From positions 211,343-275,342 of the forward strand of contig JAJFKB010000010.1 of the NCBI GenBank assembly GCA_021773395.1: DNA of 64,000 bases, read 5' to 3'. The first letter of the stretch is position 1; every line of letters begins with the position of its first letter. Of this stretch, positions 54,626 through 61,831 are shown piece by piece. Both the position numbers and the translations under genes were made by a program. Under the pieces are notes generated by a model that ran no database searches, had not been told where the DNA came from, and saw only the letters and a list, made by a program, of their open reading frames with translations. The DNA is from Gammaproteobacteria bacterium (GTDB taxonomy: Bacteria > Pseudomonadota > Gammaproteobacteria > Pseudomonadales > IMCC2047).

Positions 54626-55012
54626 TTACTGGGTGTCTGCTTGTTTTGGCATTAAGTACCAAAGAACGAAAGCGACTAAAAACAATGCTGGAATATCTCC
54701 CAGCATATTCGCATGTTCAGTTTCATCAACGATTGCTTGCACAAACATTATTCCAGCGTGAACAATACTAGACCAAATTGTAAACCATATGAGACTTATA
54801 TTCGCCATAGGGGCTTTTGCAGCACGAACCAAAAACACCCCTAAAGTTACGTAAATACCCATAATCATTTGTTCATATTCTGGTTGTGCCGGTGTCCAGC
54901 CCCAACCAGAAGGCCAAATAACCATCATCATTGCTGGAACACCCACAATGAAAATCGCACCAAACACATAAAGCGCGACACCTAAATACTTGAGTTTTTT
55001 ATCTTCTTGCAC
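54626..55012 (-). CDS. DUF6632-type membrane protein
   Basis: Integral membrane protein of 128 residues with four hydrophobic helices. It matches the pattern I recall for DUF6632: MMMVIWPSGWGWTPAQPEYEQMIMGIYVTLGVFLVRAAKAPMANISLIWFTIWSSIVHAGIMFVQA, ending LGDIPALFLVAFVLW. Function unknown. It is first of the run of small minus-strand genes that continues to the window end and is probably cassette-borne. The sequence on its left (54450-54625) has ACATAACGCC (54516-54525), a possible attC end, but no convincing partner. Confidence 0.75.
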   Translation of the reverse strand: MQEDKKLKYLGVALYVFGAIFIVGVPAMMMVIWPSGWGWTPAQPEYEQMIMGIYVTLGVFLVRAAKAPMANISLIWFTIWSSIVHAGIMFVQAIVDETEHANMLGDIPALFLVAFVLWYLMPKQADTQ

Positions 55013-55103
55013 GGCCTTCTCCAGTAGTTATTTTTATTCTTCTTGCTTTGGGGCGTGCTGCGTAGTGGCGAGTCCATATATGACCCCAGCCTCTTGTTCG
55101 TGA

Positions 55104-55172
55104 CCTTAACGCTTCCATAATTTACCGACTGAAGCTCAGCGGAAAGCGGTCAAATTGACGGCCTTGTCAAAC
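55104..55172 (-). repeat. Possible degenerate attC site
   Basis: CCTTAAC (55104-55110) and GTCAAAC (55166-55172) would be the outer boxes, the second with one departure from GTTRRRY. It lies directly left of the stop of the gene at 55175, as in other cassettes. The internal stem is weak. Confidence 0.35.
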
Positions 55173-55174
55173 AC

Positions 55175-55423
55175 TTACTGGCCCATGATTTTTAAAGCAA
55201 TATATGGTGCTACCATAAAAACTAATGTCACTATTTTATAATTGCTCAAAAAATCAAAATACTTGGAGCTTAATTCCTTTTCGTCTATTTCAAACATCTT
55301 ACTATGAATAGAAGATATTGTTCCTCTCATAAATATAAACATTAAGGTAGCGAGAAAAAGATAACCAACATTGATGACTGATGCCCATCCTAACAACTCA
55401 GTTAATTGTGAAATAGTCATCAT
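55175..55423 (-). CDS. DUF6868-type small membrane protein
   Basis: Protein of 82 residues with two hydrophobic helices (VINVGYLFLATLMFIF and IVTLVFMVAPYIALKIMG) around a charged middle, ISSIHSKMFEIDEKELSSKYFDFLSNYK. I associate this pattern with DUF6868; function unknown. Start codons are paired (MM). The 140 bp to the right (55424-55565) has no clear attC, although TTTAAC near 55463 could be one end. Confidence 0.65.
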   Translation of the reverse strand: MMTISQLTELLGWASVINVGYLFLATLMFIFMRGTISSIHSKMFEIDEKELSSKYFDFLSNYKIVTLVFMVAPYIALKIMGQ

Positions 55424-55565
55424 AACTTTTCCCTCTTGTTATCAAATGATTTCTGGTACGTATTTAACACGAAGGTAATGGGCAATTTGGCTGCAAAGCA
55501 ACGCTTAAGGCTATCCAGTCGACGGCGGTTATTGACCGCTTGCTATGTGCCGCCTCTCTATGAAA

Positions 55566-55889
55566 TTAATTGACCCACACCCCGCTGGTTACTTGGCAAT
55601 CTATAGCATCTAGGGCCATATGCACACACAAGCCAATACCAACGAGTCTTATCTTAGGCATCTTTGGTACAAAGCAAAGTGCAACGTAGCAATAAATAAA
55701 CCACAACTCATGTAATGGATGGAATCCAATACTACAGCGATTCGGGTCGTATATCGGATCAGCAATCAGGTGGTCGATATCTACGAGCATTGTCGCAATC
55801 ATTAAGAAATAGGCTAGCATCCAGCTTTTTCTAAAGAAAAGGCCAGTTAGAATGACTGGAGTTACAAAGTGCAGGGCTAAGTGAAACAT
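55566..55889 (-). CDS. DUF6122-type membrane protein
   Basis: Protein of 107 residues with three to four membrane segments. The highly typical stretch MLVDIDHLIADPIYDPNRCSIGFHPLHELW (acidic and His-rich, possibly metal-binding) fits DUF6122, a relative of YdjM-like membrane hydrolases by pattern. Function unknown. It is probably the cargo of a cassette bounded on the right by the attC at 55915. Confidence 0.72.
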   Translation of the reverse strand: MFHLALHFVTPVILTGLFFRKSWMLAYFLMIATMLVDIDHLIADPIYDPNRCSIGFHPLHELWFIYCYVALCFVPKMPKIRLVGIGLCVHMALDAIDCQVTSGVWVN

Positions 55890-55914
55890 GTGTCTTTTGT
55901 ACTATCTCTCTGGC

Positions 55915-55974
55915 ACATAACCCCCACCACCCAGGCTAACGACTTGTTGTGAATCTGGGTGCTGGGGGTTATGT
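55915..55974 (-). repeat. attC site
   Basis: ACATAAC (55915-55921) and GTTATGT (55968-55974) are complementary outer boxes. CCCCCA and CACCCAG on the left pair with CTGGGTG and TGGGGG on the right, giving a near-perfect hairpin. The stop codon of the gene at 55969 overlaps the right box. Confidence 0.85.
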
Positions 55975-56322
55975 TTCAAAATCATATTTCACCTCAACTG
56001 CATCAGCTGTAATTACAGTAATAATCTTAATACCGTTAGTGAAATACATTTCCTTGCTTTCAAGAGTTTTATTATCTGCGTAAGTAACTCTAAATTTTAT
56101 GCCGGCCTCATCATTAATGCTGAAACTATGCGAGGACATTGGCTGAATTTTGCCAATATTTTTTTCATTGTCCCGCCATATTGCAACAACTGAAACTATG
56201 CTGGGAGAAGAGTTTTTTATTTCAAATTCCGGATCAAAGAAAGACGGTGTAATAAATATCGTCAAAACAGCAAAAAAAAGTATGGCCGAGATAGTTAAGC
56301 ATTTAAACAAGGTCTTTATCAT
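55969..56322 (-). CDS. Cassette-borne exported/anchored protein, unknown
   Basis: Protein of 117 residues with one N-terminal hydrophobic segment (CLTISAILFFAVLTIFITPSFF) that could be a signal or anchor, and a soluble mostly beta remainder. No family recognised. It sits in a cassette with the attC at 55915. The 104 bp to the next gene (56323-56426) includes CCCCGTTCCGGGG but no clear attC. Confidence 0.6.
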   Translation of the reverse strand: MIKTLFKCLTISAILFFAVLTIFITPSFFDPEFEIKNSSPSIVSVVAIWRDNEKNIGKIQPMSSHSFSINDEAGIKFRVTYADNKTLESKEMYFTNGIKIITVITADAVEVKYDFET

Positions 56323-56426
56323 TTTGCGCCCCGTTCCGGGGACCGCTTACTTAACTCCAGGCACCCCACACGTACCGATCAACAATTAAACAAACTGTCC
56401 CGGAACTCCCTTCATCATTTATTTAA

Positions 56427-56993
56427 CTAGCCAGGTTTCCGCGCTAAAATGGTCGCAAACTGCAATTGCGCGCCATTGTGCATAGTACCTACATTTTCAT
56501 TGTACTTAATCAGCTCCCACCCCTCGTAAGCCTCACGCAACTGCCCTGCTTTTAGGGTAAAAGGGAAACGGACTGGACACGGGTGTTCTTCAGTGCTCAT
56601 AGCGCAAACAATCAGGTTATAACCACCGGACAGCGTATGCTCTTGCATATCGGCAATAACAGCACCAACACGAGCTGAGTCGAGAAACATTAAGGTTACA
56701 GTGCAAGCAATAAAGCCATAATCCACACCAAGCTCGGCATTATTGATGTCGTACACCTGCGCCTTAATGTTGGCTATCCCCTCTTTACTCACAATTTGAT
56801 GCAGCAAATCAATAGCGCCGGGGTTGTTGTCTACTGCGATTACGTTAAAGCCAAGCTGGCTAAGGTATAAGGCATTACGTCCATTGGAACAGCCCATGTC
56901 TAAGGCATTGCATGGCTCAATAATTTTGCACGCCTCTACCACTTCACTATGCGCAGGGTTTAAGTCGTAACGGCTATTTAGGTCGACAGTCAT
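56427..56993 (-). CDS. tehB: TehB-like SAM-dependent methyltransferase
   Basis: Methyltransferase of 188 residues close to TehB: LNSRYDLNPAHSEVVEA, then ALDMGCSNGRNALYLSQLGFNVIAVDNNPGAIDLL (motif I) and FIACTVTLMFLDSARVGAVIADMQEHTLSGGYNLIVCAMSTEEHPCPVRFPFTLKAGQLREAY. TehB proteins detoxify tellurite and related anions by methylation. The ATG at 56993 is preferred to GTG at 57002. It is cassette cargo; TehA is absent. Confidence 0.87.
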   Translation of the reverse strand: MTVDLNSRYDLNPAHSEVVEACKIIEPCNALDMGCSNGRNALYLSQLGFNVIAVDNNPGAIDLLHQIVSKEGIANIKAQVYDINNAELGVDYGFIACTVTLMFLDSARVGAVIADMQEHTLSGGYNLIVCAMSTEEHPCPVRFPFTLKAGQLREAYEGWELIKYNENVGTMHNGAQLQFATILARKPG

Positions 56994-57125
56994 GGTATCC
57001 ACTTAGTTTTTGAAATGAAGGCCAGTATGTTACTACTTTTTGGACACAGTTAAATGGCAATAGCCAAAGCTTTTAGAACTAACAAGGCTTTTCTCGCTTA
57101 TCGGTGAAAAGGCTTACAAACTTGT

Positions 57126-57188
57126 AAAAAAGGGGCAGGTGACACTTGAAAGTAGTTCTCGTTTCTATTTGTCACCGACCCCTTTTTT
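57126..57188. repeat. REP-like hairpin with 19-bp arms
   Basis: AAAAAAGGGGCAGGTGACA (57126-57144) and TGTCACCGACCCCTTTTTT (57170-57188) are inverted with 17 of 19 bases matching, 25 bases apart. It lies in the 352-bp region between tehB and the MarC-type gene, upstream of tehB. It resembles REP/MITE-type units with GTCACCGACCCC ends; it may also act as a terminator. Confidence 0.6.
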
Positions 57189-57244
57189 CCGTTTTCGCCA
57201 CGCCCATTTTACCATTTATGAATATCTATACTCATATGTATGTG

Positions 57245-57339
57245 CAGTTATCGCCCTGCGTAAGTGGCGAGTTGCTCTGGCGCATTTGGAGTGAGAGGCA
57301 GCGTGCGGAAAATGCCTCCACTGCCGGGATTTGTTATGC
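57245..57339 (-). repeat. attC site
   Basis: The right box GTTATGC (57333-57339) and a degenerate left box at AGTTATC (57246-57252) bracket about 95 bp with inner complementary GC-rich segments. It lies just left of the stop of the MarC-type gene at 57346. Confidence 0.6.
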
Positions 57340-57345
57340 ATCATT

Positions 57346-57957
57346 CTATGCAATCCCAAAATACAACTTAACCCCTGAGAGAAGATTTGTCATAGCCACG
57401 GAGGCCAAAATCAAACCCATTACCCGGCTTACAACATTAGCGCCACTTCGACCGATAACCTTGTTGATTCCATTGGACATCAACATCATGACGTACACGA
57501 CAATAAGAACCGCTAGTAGCACCAAGAAGGTCTGGGCCTGTTCAGAAATACTGTATCGAGCATTTTCTGTTAGGAGTACTGCTGCCAATATCGCTCCTGG
57601 ACCGGCGATGGATGGAACAGCCAATGGAAATATTGCCGTCTCGTGCTGATCATCAACAAGATGGATCTCCTCGTCGGGCTTGCTCTCCCCGAAAATCATG
57701 GTAAGAGCAAACAAAAACAATACGATGCCACCTGCGATTTGAAACGCTGACAGGGGAATCGACATGGCAACAAGGATAAGTTCGCCTGCGACCACGAAGA
57801 ACAAGAGAATTCCGGCCGCCGCCAAGGTCGCTATGAGCGCGATGCGATGTTTCGCCTTTTCATCGTATTGACTTGTAACTGCGATAAAAACCGGCACCGT
57901 GCCAATGGGGTCGACGACAGCGAAGAAAGTAATGAACGTAGCCACGATATCAATCAT
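57346..57957 (-). CDS. MarC/UPF0056-family membrane protein
   Basis: Integral membrane protein of 203 residues with six helices. The start FITFFAVVDPIGTVPVFIAVTSQYDEKAKHRIA, the mid motif FPLAVPSIAGPGAILAAVLL and the end VSRVMGLILASVAMTNLLSGVKLYF are characteristic of MarC/YhgN-type proteins. Despite the name no drug-resistance role is established. It is cassette cargo between attC sites 57245 and 57979. Confidence 0.9.
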   Translation of the reverse strand: MIDIVATFITFFAVVDPIGTVPVFIAVTSQYDEKAKHRIALIATLAAAGILLFFVVAGELILVAMSIPLSAFQIAGGIVLFLFALTMIFGESKPDEEIHLVDDQHETAIFPLAVPSIAGPGAILAAVLLTENARYSISEQAQTFLVLLAVLIVVYVMMLMSNGINKVIGRSGANVVSRVMGLILASVAMTNLLSGVKLYFGIA

Positions 57958-57978
57958 CTTTACGCACTCGAATTTGAC

Positions 57979-58045
57979 GCTAAACGTCGCAATTACCAGG
58001 CGGCGCTTCTTTTTGCGCCGTCCAGGTTGAATTGCCTTGTTAGGC
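57979..58045 (-). repeat. attC site
   Basis: GCTAAAC (57979-57985) and GTTAGGC (58039-58045) are the outer boxes. The inner arms GGCGGCGC and GCGCCGTCC pair. It belongs to the ferritin-like cassette, whose stop is at 58051. Confidence 0.85.
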
Positions 58046-58050
58046 GCTGT

Positions 58051-58338
58051 CTATTTATGTGCAATAGGTTTTGCGGTAAATAGATAGTCTTTTAGTTCTT
58101 TATCCATGGCTGGATCTTTTCTTCTTATCCACTCTAGAATCATAGCTGCATGTTCTTTTTCCTCGTCTCGATTATGTGCAAGTATTGCTCTTAGCTCATC
58201 ATTCTTACACACATCAACTCGCTGGTTATACCAATCTACCGCTTCCAATTCTTCCATAAGAGAAGTAATTGCTCTATGCATATCTCGTGTTTCATCTGAA
58301 ATTTCATCTACTGGTTCATGATAACCTTCATTTGACAT
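58051..58338 (-). CDS. Encapsulated-ferritin-like protein (EncFtn family)
   Basis: Four-helix-forming iron oxidoreductase of 95 residues. HRAITSLMEELEAVDWYNQRVDVCKNDELRAILAHNRDEEKEHAAMILEWIRRKDPAMDKELKDYLFT closely follows R. rubrum EncFtn, including the ferroxidase Glu of EELEAVDWY and the Glu/His pair of DEEKEH. EncFtn normally ends with a short peptide that targets it to an encapsulin shell. This protein stops after TAKPIAHK, has no such tail, and no encapsulin gene is in the window. TGTCTTCTCC-type upstream sequence provides GGAGA before the ATG. It is an integron cassette; the neighbouring cassette is a ZIP metal transporter. Confidence 0.88.
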   Translation of the reverse strand: MSNEGYHEPVDEISDETRDMHRAITSLMEELEAVDWYNQRVDVCKNDELRAILAHNRDEEKEHAAMILEWIRRKDPAMDKELKDYLFTAKPIAHK

Positions 58339-58366
58339 TGTCTTCTCCTATGTTTTATGTGCATAT

Positions 58367-58402
58367 GCCTAGTGCCGAAAATCATCTTTGGCAAAGTTAG
58401 GC
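58367..58402 (-). repeat. Short attC site
   Basis: GCCTAGT (58367-58373) and GTTAGGC (58396-58402), with TGCCGAAA and TTTGGCA as inner arms. At 36 bp it is shorter than usual and may have lost its middle. It ends the ZIP-transporter cassette. Confidence 0.6.
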
Positions 58403-58418
58403 GGTTAATTTTATAATT

Positions 58419-59153
58419 TTAAGCCTTTGACAAAACAATTATAGTGGCTACTAGAACACCACCGCCAAGCGCAACAAAACTATATTTTTTATGCTCCTGT
58501 TCCGCTTTAGGTAAAAGATGGGTTGCACCAACATAAACTAATGCTCCTGCTGAAAGTGACAACAAAGCGCCAAGCATTGGTTTGTCGATTTCACTTATCA
58601 GTGGATATGATATGAGCATACCCAGCGGAGTGGTTAATGCAGCGGCAAAAAAGGAGAGGATCATAGCTTTGCTTTCTTTAAATCCTCCTTTTACTAATAA
58701 TAAATAAGTAATTATACCTTCAGGAAATTCATGTAATACCATACCCGCAGTTGCGAGAAAACCAGTGAACACACTTACAGAAAAAGCAATTGAGTAAACA
58801 AACCCATCTATGAATGAATGAAAACCAATACCTATCATTGGTACTACCCCAATACCATACTTCTCTTTTTCGGGTTCTTTATGGCATACGAATGCAGTAA
58901 TAAAACGATTAAAACAATGTAAGCAAAAAAAACCGACCAAGAGATAAATTGGACTATTTGGGTTCATTGCCAACGATTTTGGGATGATATGAAGAAACGA
59001 TGCTGAAATAAGTACGCCTGCTGCAAAACACATGAAATATGTGGAGTTACGCTGCCCCCAACCGACATAATTACGTATGGTATAAATACCTATTGTAGTA
59101 ACAAAGGCTGCAAGGCTACTAGTAGCCAGAGCTGTCCAAAAAGTATTTACCAT
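58419..59153 (-). CDS. ZIP-family metal transporter
   Basis: Integral membrane metal-ion importer of 244 residues, eight helices. Family features: CFAAGVLISASFLHIIPKSL in TM2, IGIGFHSFIDGFVYSIAF in TM4 and VLHEFPEGIITYLLLVKGGF in TM5, with the His/Glu/Asp metal ligands (HS.xD; HEFPE). It imports Zn2+, Fe2+ or another divalent cation into the cytoplasm. It shares a cassette with a small zinc-ribbon reading frame just upstream and lies next to the ferritin-like cassette. Confidence 0.92.
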   Translation of the reverse strand: MVNTFWTALATSSLAAFVTTIGIYTIRNYVGWGQRNSTYFMCFAAGVLISASFLHIIPKSLAMNPNSPIYLLVGFFCLHCFNRFITAFVCHKEPEKEKYGIGVVPMIGIGFHSFIDGFVYSIAFSVSVFTGFLATAGMVLHEFPEGIITYLLLVKGGFKESKAMILSFFAAALTTPLGMLISYPLISEIDKPMLGALLSLSAGALVYVGATHLLPKAEQEHKKYSFVALGGGVLVATIIVLSKA

Positions 59154-59162
59154 TTGTTTGTG

Positions 59163-59362
59163 TTAGCCATCTTCACTACTATTCTTCTGCTTCTTTAGCA
59201 GAAGTTCATGATGATGTAAGCCTTCTCGAATCATCTTAGCCCACATTTTGAGCATTTCTCATCTTGACATGGAATGCCCTGATTGCGTTCCGTCCTATTA
59301 TTGCACTTAGGGCAGATACAGTAACCGCCTTCGCCCATTTCATGTCTACGTTCATTTTTCAT
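59163..59362 (-). pseudogene. Small zinc-ribbon protein with a frameshift
   Basis: Begins MKNERRHEMGEGGYCICPKCNNRTERNQGIPCQDEKCSKCG and, after a one-base loss in a G run near 59235, continues in another frame as AKMIREGLHHHELLLKKQKNSSEDG. Joined, it is a rubredoxin-like small protein with two CxxC pairs and a conserved REG..HHELL segment. GAGGTG precedes the ATG. It ends 9 bp before the ZIP gene, so the two share a cassette. If the frameshift is real the product is 43 residues. Confidence 0.6.
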
Positions 59363-59390
59363 TAGCACCTCAAGGTTGACTATATTTATC

Positions 59391-59488
59391 GCCTAACGCC
59401 TTGCTCACCTGCGCAGCAAGTTGGCGCGTATTTTTACTCCGCAAAAATCGTGACAGCTTGCGGAGTCCGGTGAAGCAATTTGTTAAGC
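59391..59488 (-). repeat. attC site
   Basis: GCCTAAC (59391-59397) and GTTAAGC (59482-59488) bracket 98 bp. Inner arms TTGCTCACC and GGTGAAGCAA, and ACTCCGCAA with TTGCGGAGT, pair well. It belongs to the cytochrome cassette at 59514. Confidence 0.88.
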
Positions 59489-59513
59489 ATAGCCGCTTAT
59501 TATTTGTAATTAT

Positions 59514-59993
59514 TTATTGGCGAAAAGTTGCATGACATTGAACGCAATAACCCAACGTAGATTGTAATGCACGAAGTGATTTAGTTGTATCTTTGGTTTT
59601 CAATGCATCACCCAGAGAATCACCACTTTCATGAAATGCCAACCCTAATGCAGTGAAATCTTCATTATTGAACATATTACACATCTTTCTCATTTCTTCA
59701 GTCAGTCCCAGCTTTGAATGTGCTATTTCAGAAGCCTTCTGAAACTCCTTCTCCGCTATTAAACTCGTAATGGCCTGCACTGCCTCTAAATGAGATCTCA
59801 TATTCGATAATTGATGCTGCTTCATTTCTGGCGAGAGGCCAAGAGAGATTCTTCCGTCAACTATCGAATGTTTCATGTTGTGATGCTGATGCATCATTTC
59901 CCCCGCCAAATTTGCTTTATCTTCGGCATAAGAAAACATAGCTATTCCTGCAATGAACAACATCACAGATAATTTTGATACTTGTTCAATCAT
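59514..59993 (-). CDS. Periplasmic cytochrome c'-like protein
   Basis: Exported protein of 159 residues. The signal is LSVMLFIAGIAMFSYA. The mature part is mostly helical and Met/His-rich (GEMMHQHHNMKHS), and ends with a C-terminal haem site CVQCHATFRQ, the position and style of class II cytochromes c. A second-ATG start (59993) after GGGGA is preferred to 60005. Cassette cargo. The His/Met-rich N-terminus may bind copper, or merely reflect composition. Confidence 0.8.
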   Translation of the reverse strand: MIEQVSKLSVMLFIAGIAMFSYAEDKANLAGEMMHQHHNMKHSIVDGRISLGLSPEMKQHQLSNMRSHLEAVQAITSLIAEKEFQKASEIAHSKLGLTEEMRKMCNMFNNEDFTALGLAFHESGDSLGDALKTKDTTKSLRALQSTLGYCVQCHATFRQ

Positions 59994-60018
59994 AGATTTC
60001 CCCATTTAAATTTATAGT

Positions 60019-60075
60019 GTCTAACGCCGAAAGAAAGCGCCGCTTACAGCGATCGCTTTGCTTGTTTTGTTAAGC
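60019..60075 (-). repeat. attC site
   Basis: GTCTAAC (60019-60025) and GTTAAGC (60069-60075) with inner arms AAAGCGCCGC and GCGATCGCTTT. At 57 bp it is the compact type. It closes the HigBA cassette. Confidence 0.85.
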
Positions 60076-60369
60076 CTACGATGCAAATTTATATGGACGA
60101 ACTTGCAGCATAGACTTATGTTGGCGGGCCGCCCAAAGATCATAGGCATTTTGGAGCCTGAGCCAATGGTCTGCGGATGGTTTTTTAAACGCCAGTTCGA
60201 GTCGTAACGCCATTTCTGGAGTAATGGAACCCCTGCCATTTAAGACTTTTGATAAGGTTTTACGGCTTATGTTTAGGTGCTCAGAGACATCAGTGATTGT
60301 TACGCCAGTTGGCTCAATTACTAACTCTTTGAGAATTTCACCCGGATGAGCCGGATTGTGCATACTCAT
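60076..60369 (-). CDS. higA: HigA-type antitoxin
   Basis: Helix-turn-helix antitoxin of 97 residues: [75 protein letters not shown] is the classic HigA/VapI sequence. It neutralises HigB and represses the operon. It overlaps the end of the toxin gene (shared base 60369), so translation is coupled. The order toxin-antitoxin is typical of HigBA. TA cassettes are thought to stabilise large integron arrays. Confidence 0.94.
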   Translation of the reverse strand: MSMHNPAHPGEILKELVIEPTGVTITDVSEHLNISRKTLSKVLNGRGSITPEMALRLELAFKKPSADHWLRLQNAYDLWAARQHKSMLQVRPYKFAS

Positions 60370-60647
60370 TAGTGATAATCCTCGTAGTTAACTATTTCAA
60401 TATCTTTACCAGTGAAGCGGAAAGTCACCCGCCAATTCCCACTTACCGCTACTGACCAAATGCCTTTGCGGCTTCCTTTTAATTCATGCAAGCGAAGACC
60501 AGGTAAATCCATATCATTTGGGCTTTCAGCTTGATCAAGGTTAGTAAGAATTAGCCTTAAGTGTTTAATGTGCTTCGCTTGAATTCCAGAGGTTTTACCA
60601 GAGTTGTAAAATTTCTCTAGGCCCTTATGTATAAAACTAATTATCAT
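60369..60647 (-). CDS. higB: HigB-type mRNA interferase toxin
   Basis: RelE/HigB-fold ribosome-dependent RNase of 92 residues: [38 protein letters not shown], then [43 protein letters not shown], with the Arg/His/Tyr residues expected at the active site and C-terminus. A palindrome, TAACCCATATGGTTA (60660-60674), lies over the promoter region and is a candidate HigA operator. Confidence 0.94.
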   Translation of the reverse strand: MIISFIHKGLEKFYNSGKTSGIQAKHIKHLRLILTNLDQAESPNDMDLPGLRLHELKGSRKGIWSVAVSGNWRVTFRFTGKDIEIVNYEDYH

Positions 60648-60659
60648 GAGGGAGAATTG

Positions 60660-60674
60660 TAACCCATATGGTTA
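60660..60674. promoter_or_regulatory. Palindrome at the higBA promoter
   Basis: TAACC-CATAT-GGTTA is a perfect inverted repeat 12 bp upstream of the higB start. This is the usual place and form of a HigA operator. Confidence 0.5.
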
Positions 60675-60697
60675 CACTGTCAAGTGCGGGTATTGAG

Positions 60698-60821
60698 GCT
60701 TAACGCCGCAAACAGCGGCAGACTTGTTGTTGATTGTTTTGTGCAACAATGGCGCAGCCATGCACAAAACGAGCGACGGCAAGGCTGTCCAAGGAGCGCA
60801 GCGACTGATGCTTTGTTAGGC
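60698..60821 (-). repeat. attC site (long)
   Basis: GCTTAAC (60698-60704) and GTTAGGC (60815-60821) bracket 124 bp. The interior folds on itself, with TTGTGCA/TGCACAA and GCGCAG-type pairs. It belongs to the GFA-family cassette. Confidence 0.85.
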
Positions 60822-61235
60822 ACCTTGGGGAAAATCTTGATTATTTGAAGTAGGCATATTATTTGGAAAAGATACCCAATCATGTTTTGATGCACACCAA
60901 GCCGCTGCTATAGGTTGAGGGAATTTAGGATCGGAAAAACAACCAACTGCCATACCTACAGATTGAGGAACAAAAGCGGCCTCCCAGAAAACGGTAGAAC
61001 CACAGTCGGGACAGAAATGGCGCTCGATTTTACCACCTGAATCACCTATGCTTGTAAAAGTCTTAAATTTCCCATTTTTAGCTACCACCTGATCATTTGC
61101 AAAATAGGCGCTTACCCCAAAAACTGACCCAGTTCTTTTTTGACAGTTGGTACAGGAGCAGGCAACAACCACTTTTGGTTCGTCGTTTACTTCAACTTGT
61201 AGTTCTCCGCAGGAACAGCTAGCTTTTCTTGACAT
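60816..61235 (-). CDS. GFA-family (glutathione-dependent formaldehyde-activating-like) protein
   Basis: Zinc-binding protein of 139 residues with the Mss4-like fold: SCSCGELQVEV, VVACSCTNCQKRTGSVFGVSAYF and HFCPDCGSTVFWEA supply the cysteine ligands. Family members include glutathione-dependent formaldehyde-activating enzyme, but most have no proven substrate. The ATG at 61235 follows AAGGATAG; the frame is open to 61262 without support. Cassette cargo. Confidence 0.88.
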   Translation of the reverse strand: MSRKASCSCGELQVEVNDEPKVVVACSCTNCQKRTGSVFGVSAYFANDQVVAKNGKFKTFTSIGDSGGKIERHFCPDCGSTVFWEAAFVPQSVGMAVGCFSDPKFPQPIAAAWCASKHDWVSFPNNMPTSNNQDFPQGA

Positions 61236-61277
61236 GATTTCTATCCTTATCTTATTAAGCATTCCGAAGATTTAAGT

Positions 61278-61300
61278 GCCTAACAGCTAATTATAAGGCC
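61278..61300 (-). repeat. Truncated attC site
   Basis: GCCTAAC (61278-61284) and TTATAAGGCC (61291-61300). The right box is complementary to the 5' end of its own cassette (GGCCTTATAAC at 61723-61733), the signature of one cassette's two ends, so this is a real but much shortened attC. Confidence 0.6.
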
Positions 61301-61303
61301 GAT

Positions 61304-61708
61304 TCATAGTTCTTCGAATGGCAGGTCAAGCCACACTCCAAAAGATGTTTTCTTGAAAACGCCTAACTTCTTACCACCAAATATTTTCGCATTGCATGAA
61401 ATGATTATGCCTTCATTCCCTGTCTTTCCAATTCTTTTTCGATAGTACCGGGCATCCTCTCGCGATAAATAGCCAACGGTCTTGCCATTTACATCAACTC
61501 TTATTGCTTTGTTATCGTGAGGGTTTTTGTCTTCATAATGAAGTTCGGCAACCACCTCTTTTTTACTTCCTTCTTTCGTGTGGCCGCCACATAATTTATT
61601 CAGGTGCTTTTGATAGTGTGACTCACCAACAATCTCCAAATCGAAGCCACCATCACCTTCAACGAACACTTTTTCCTTTCTACCAAATAGTTTCGAAAAA
61701 ATTCCCAT
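61304..61708 (-). CDS. HIRAN-domain protein
   Basis: Protein of 134 residues. After a basic start (MGIFSKLFGRKEK), residues 20-110 match the HIRAN fold: DLEIVGESHYQKHLNKLCGG, VVAELHYEDKNPHDNKAIRVDVNGKTVGYLSREDARYYRKRI. HIRAN domains recognise 3' DNA ends and stalled forks and usually belong to larger helicases; here it is alone. Cassette cargo bounded by matching GGCCTTATAA ends. Confidence 0.82.
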   Translation of the reverse strand: MGIFSKLFGRKEKVFVEGDGGFDLEIVGESHYQKHLNKLCGGHTKEGSKKEVVAELHYEDKNPHDNKAIRVDVNGKTVGYLSREDARYYRKRIGKTGNEGIIISCNAKIFGGKKLGVFKKTSFGVWLDLPFEEL

Positions 61709-61725
61709 TTTTGAATGCTCTAGGC

Positions 61726-61831
61726 CTTATAACGCCCGTCTCACCGAGCAAATTTTTGATGACGGCTTTTTTGCGTGTCTTTGCAAAAAAGGTGGTAGCG
61801 AACATTTGCCCGGTGGAGCCGTTTGTTAGGC
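61726..61831 (-). repeat. attC site
   Basis: CTTATAAC (61726-61733) and GTTAGGC (61825-61831). Inner arms TCACCG...CGGTGGA and GCTTTTTTGC/GCAAAAAAGG pair. Stop codon of the LysE gene overlaps the right box. Confidence 0.87.
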
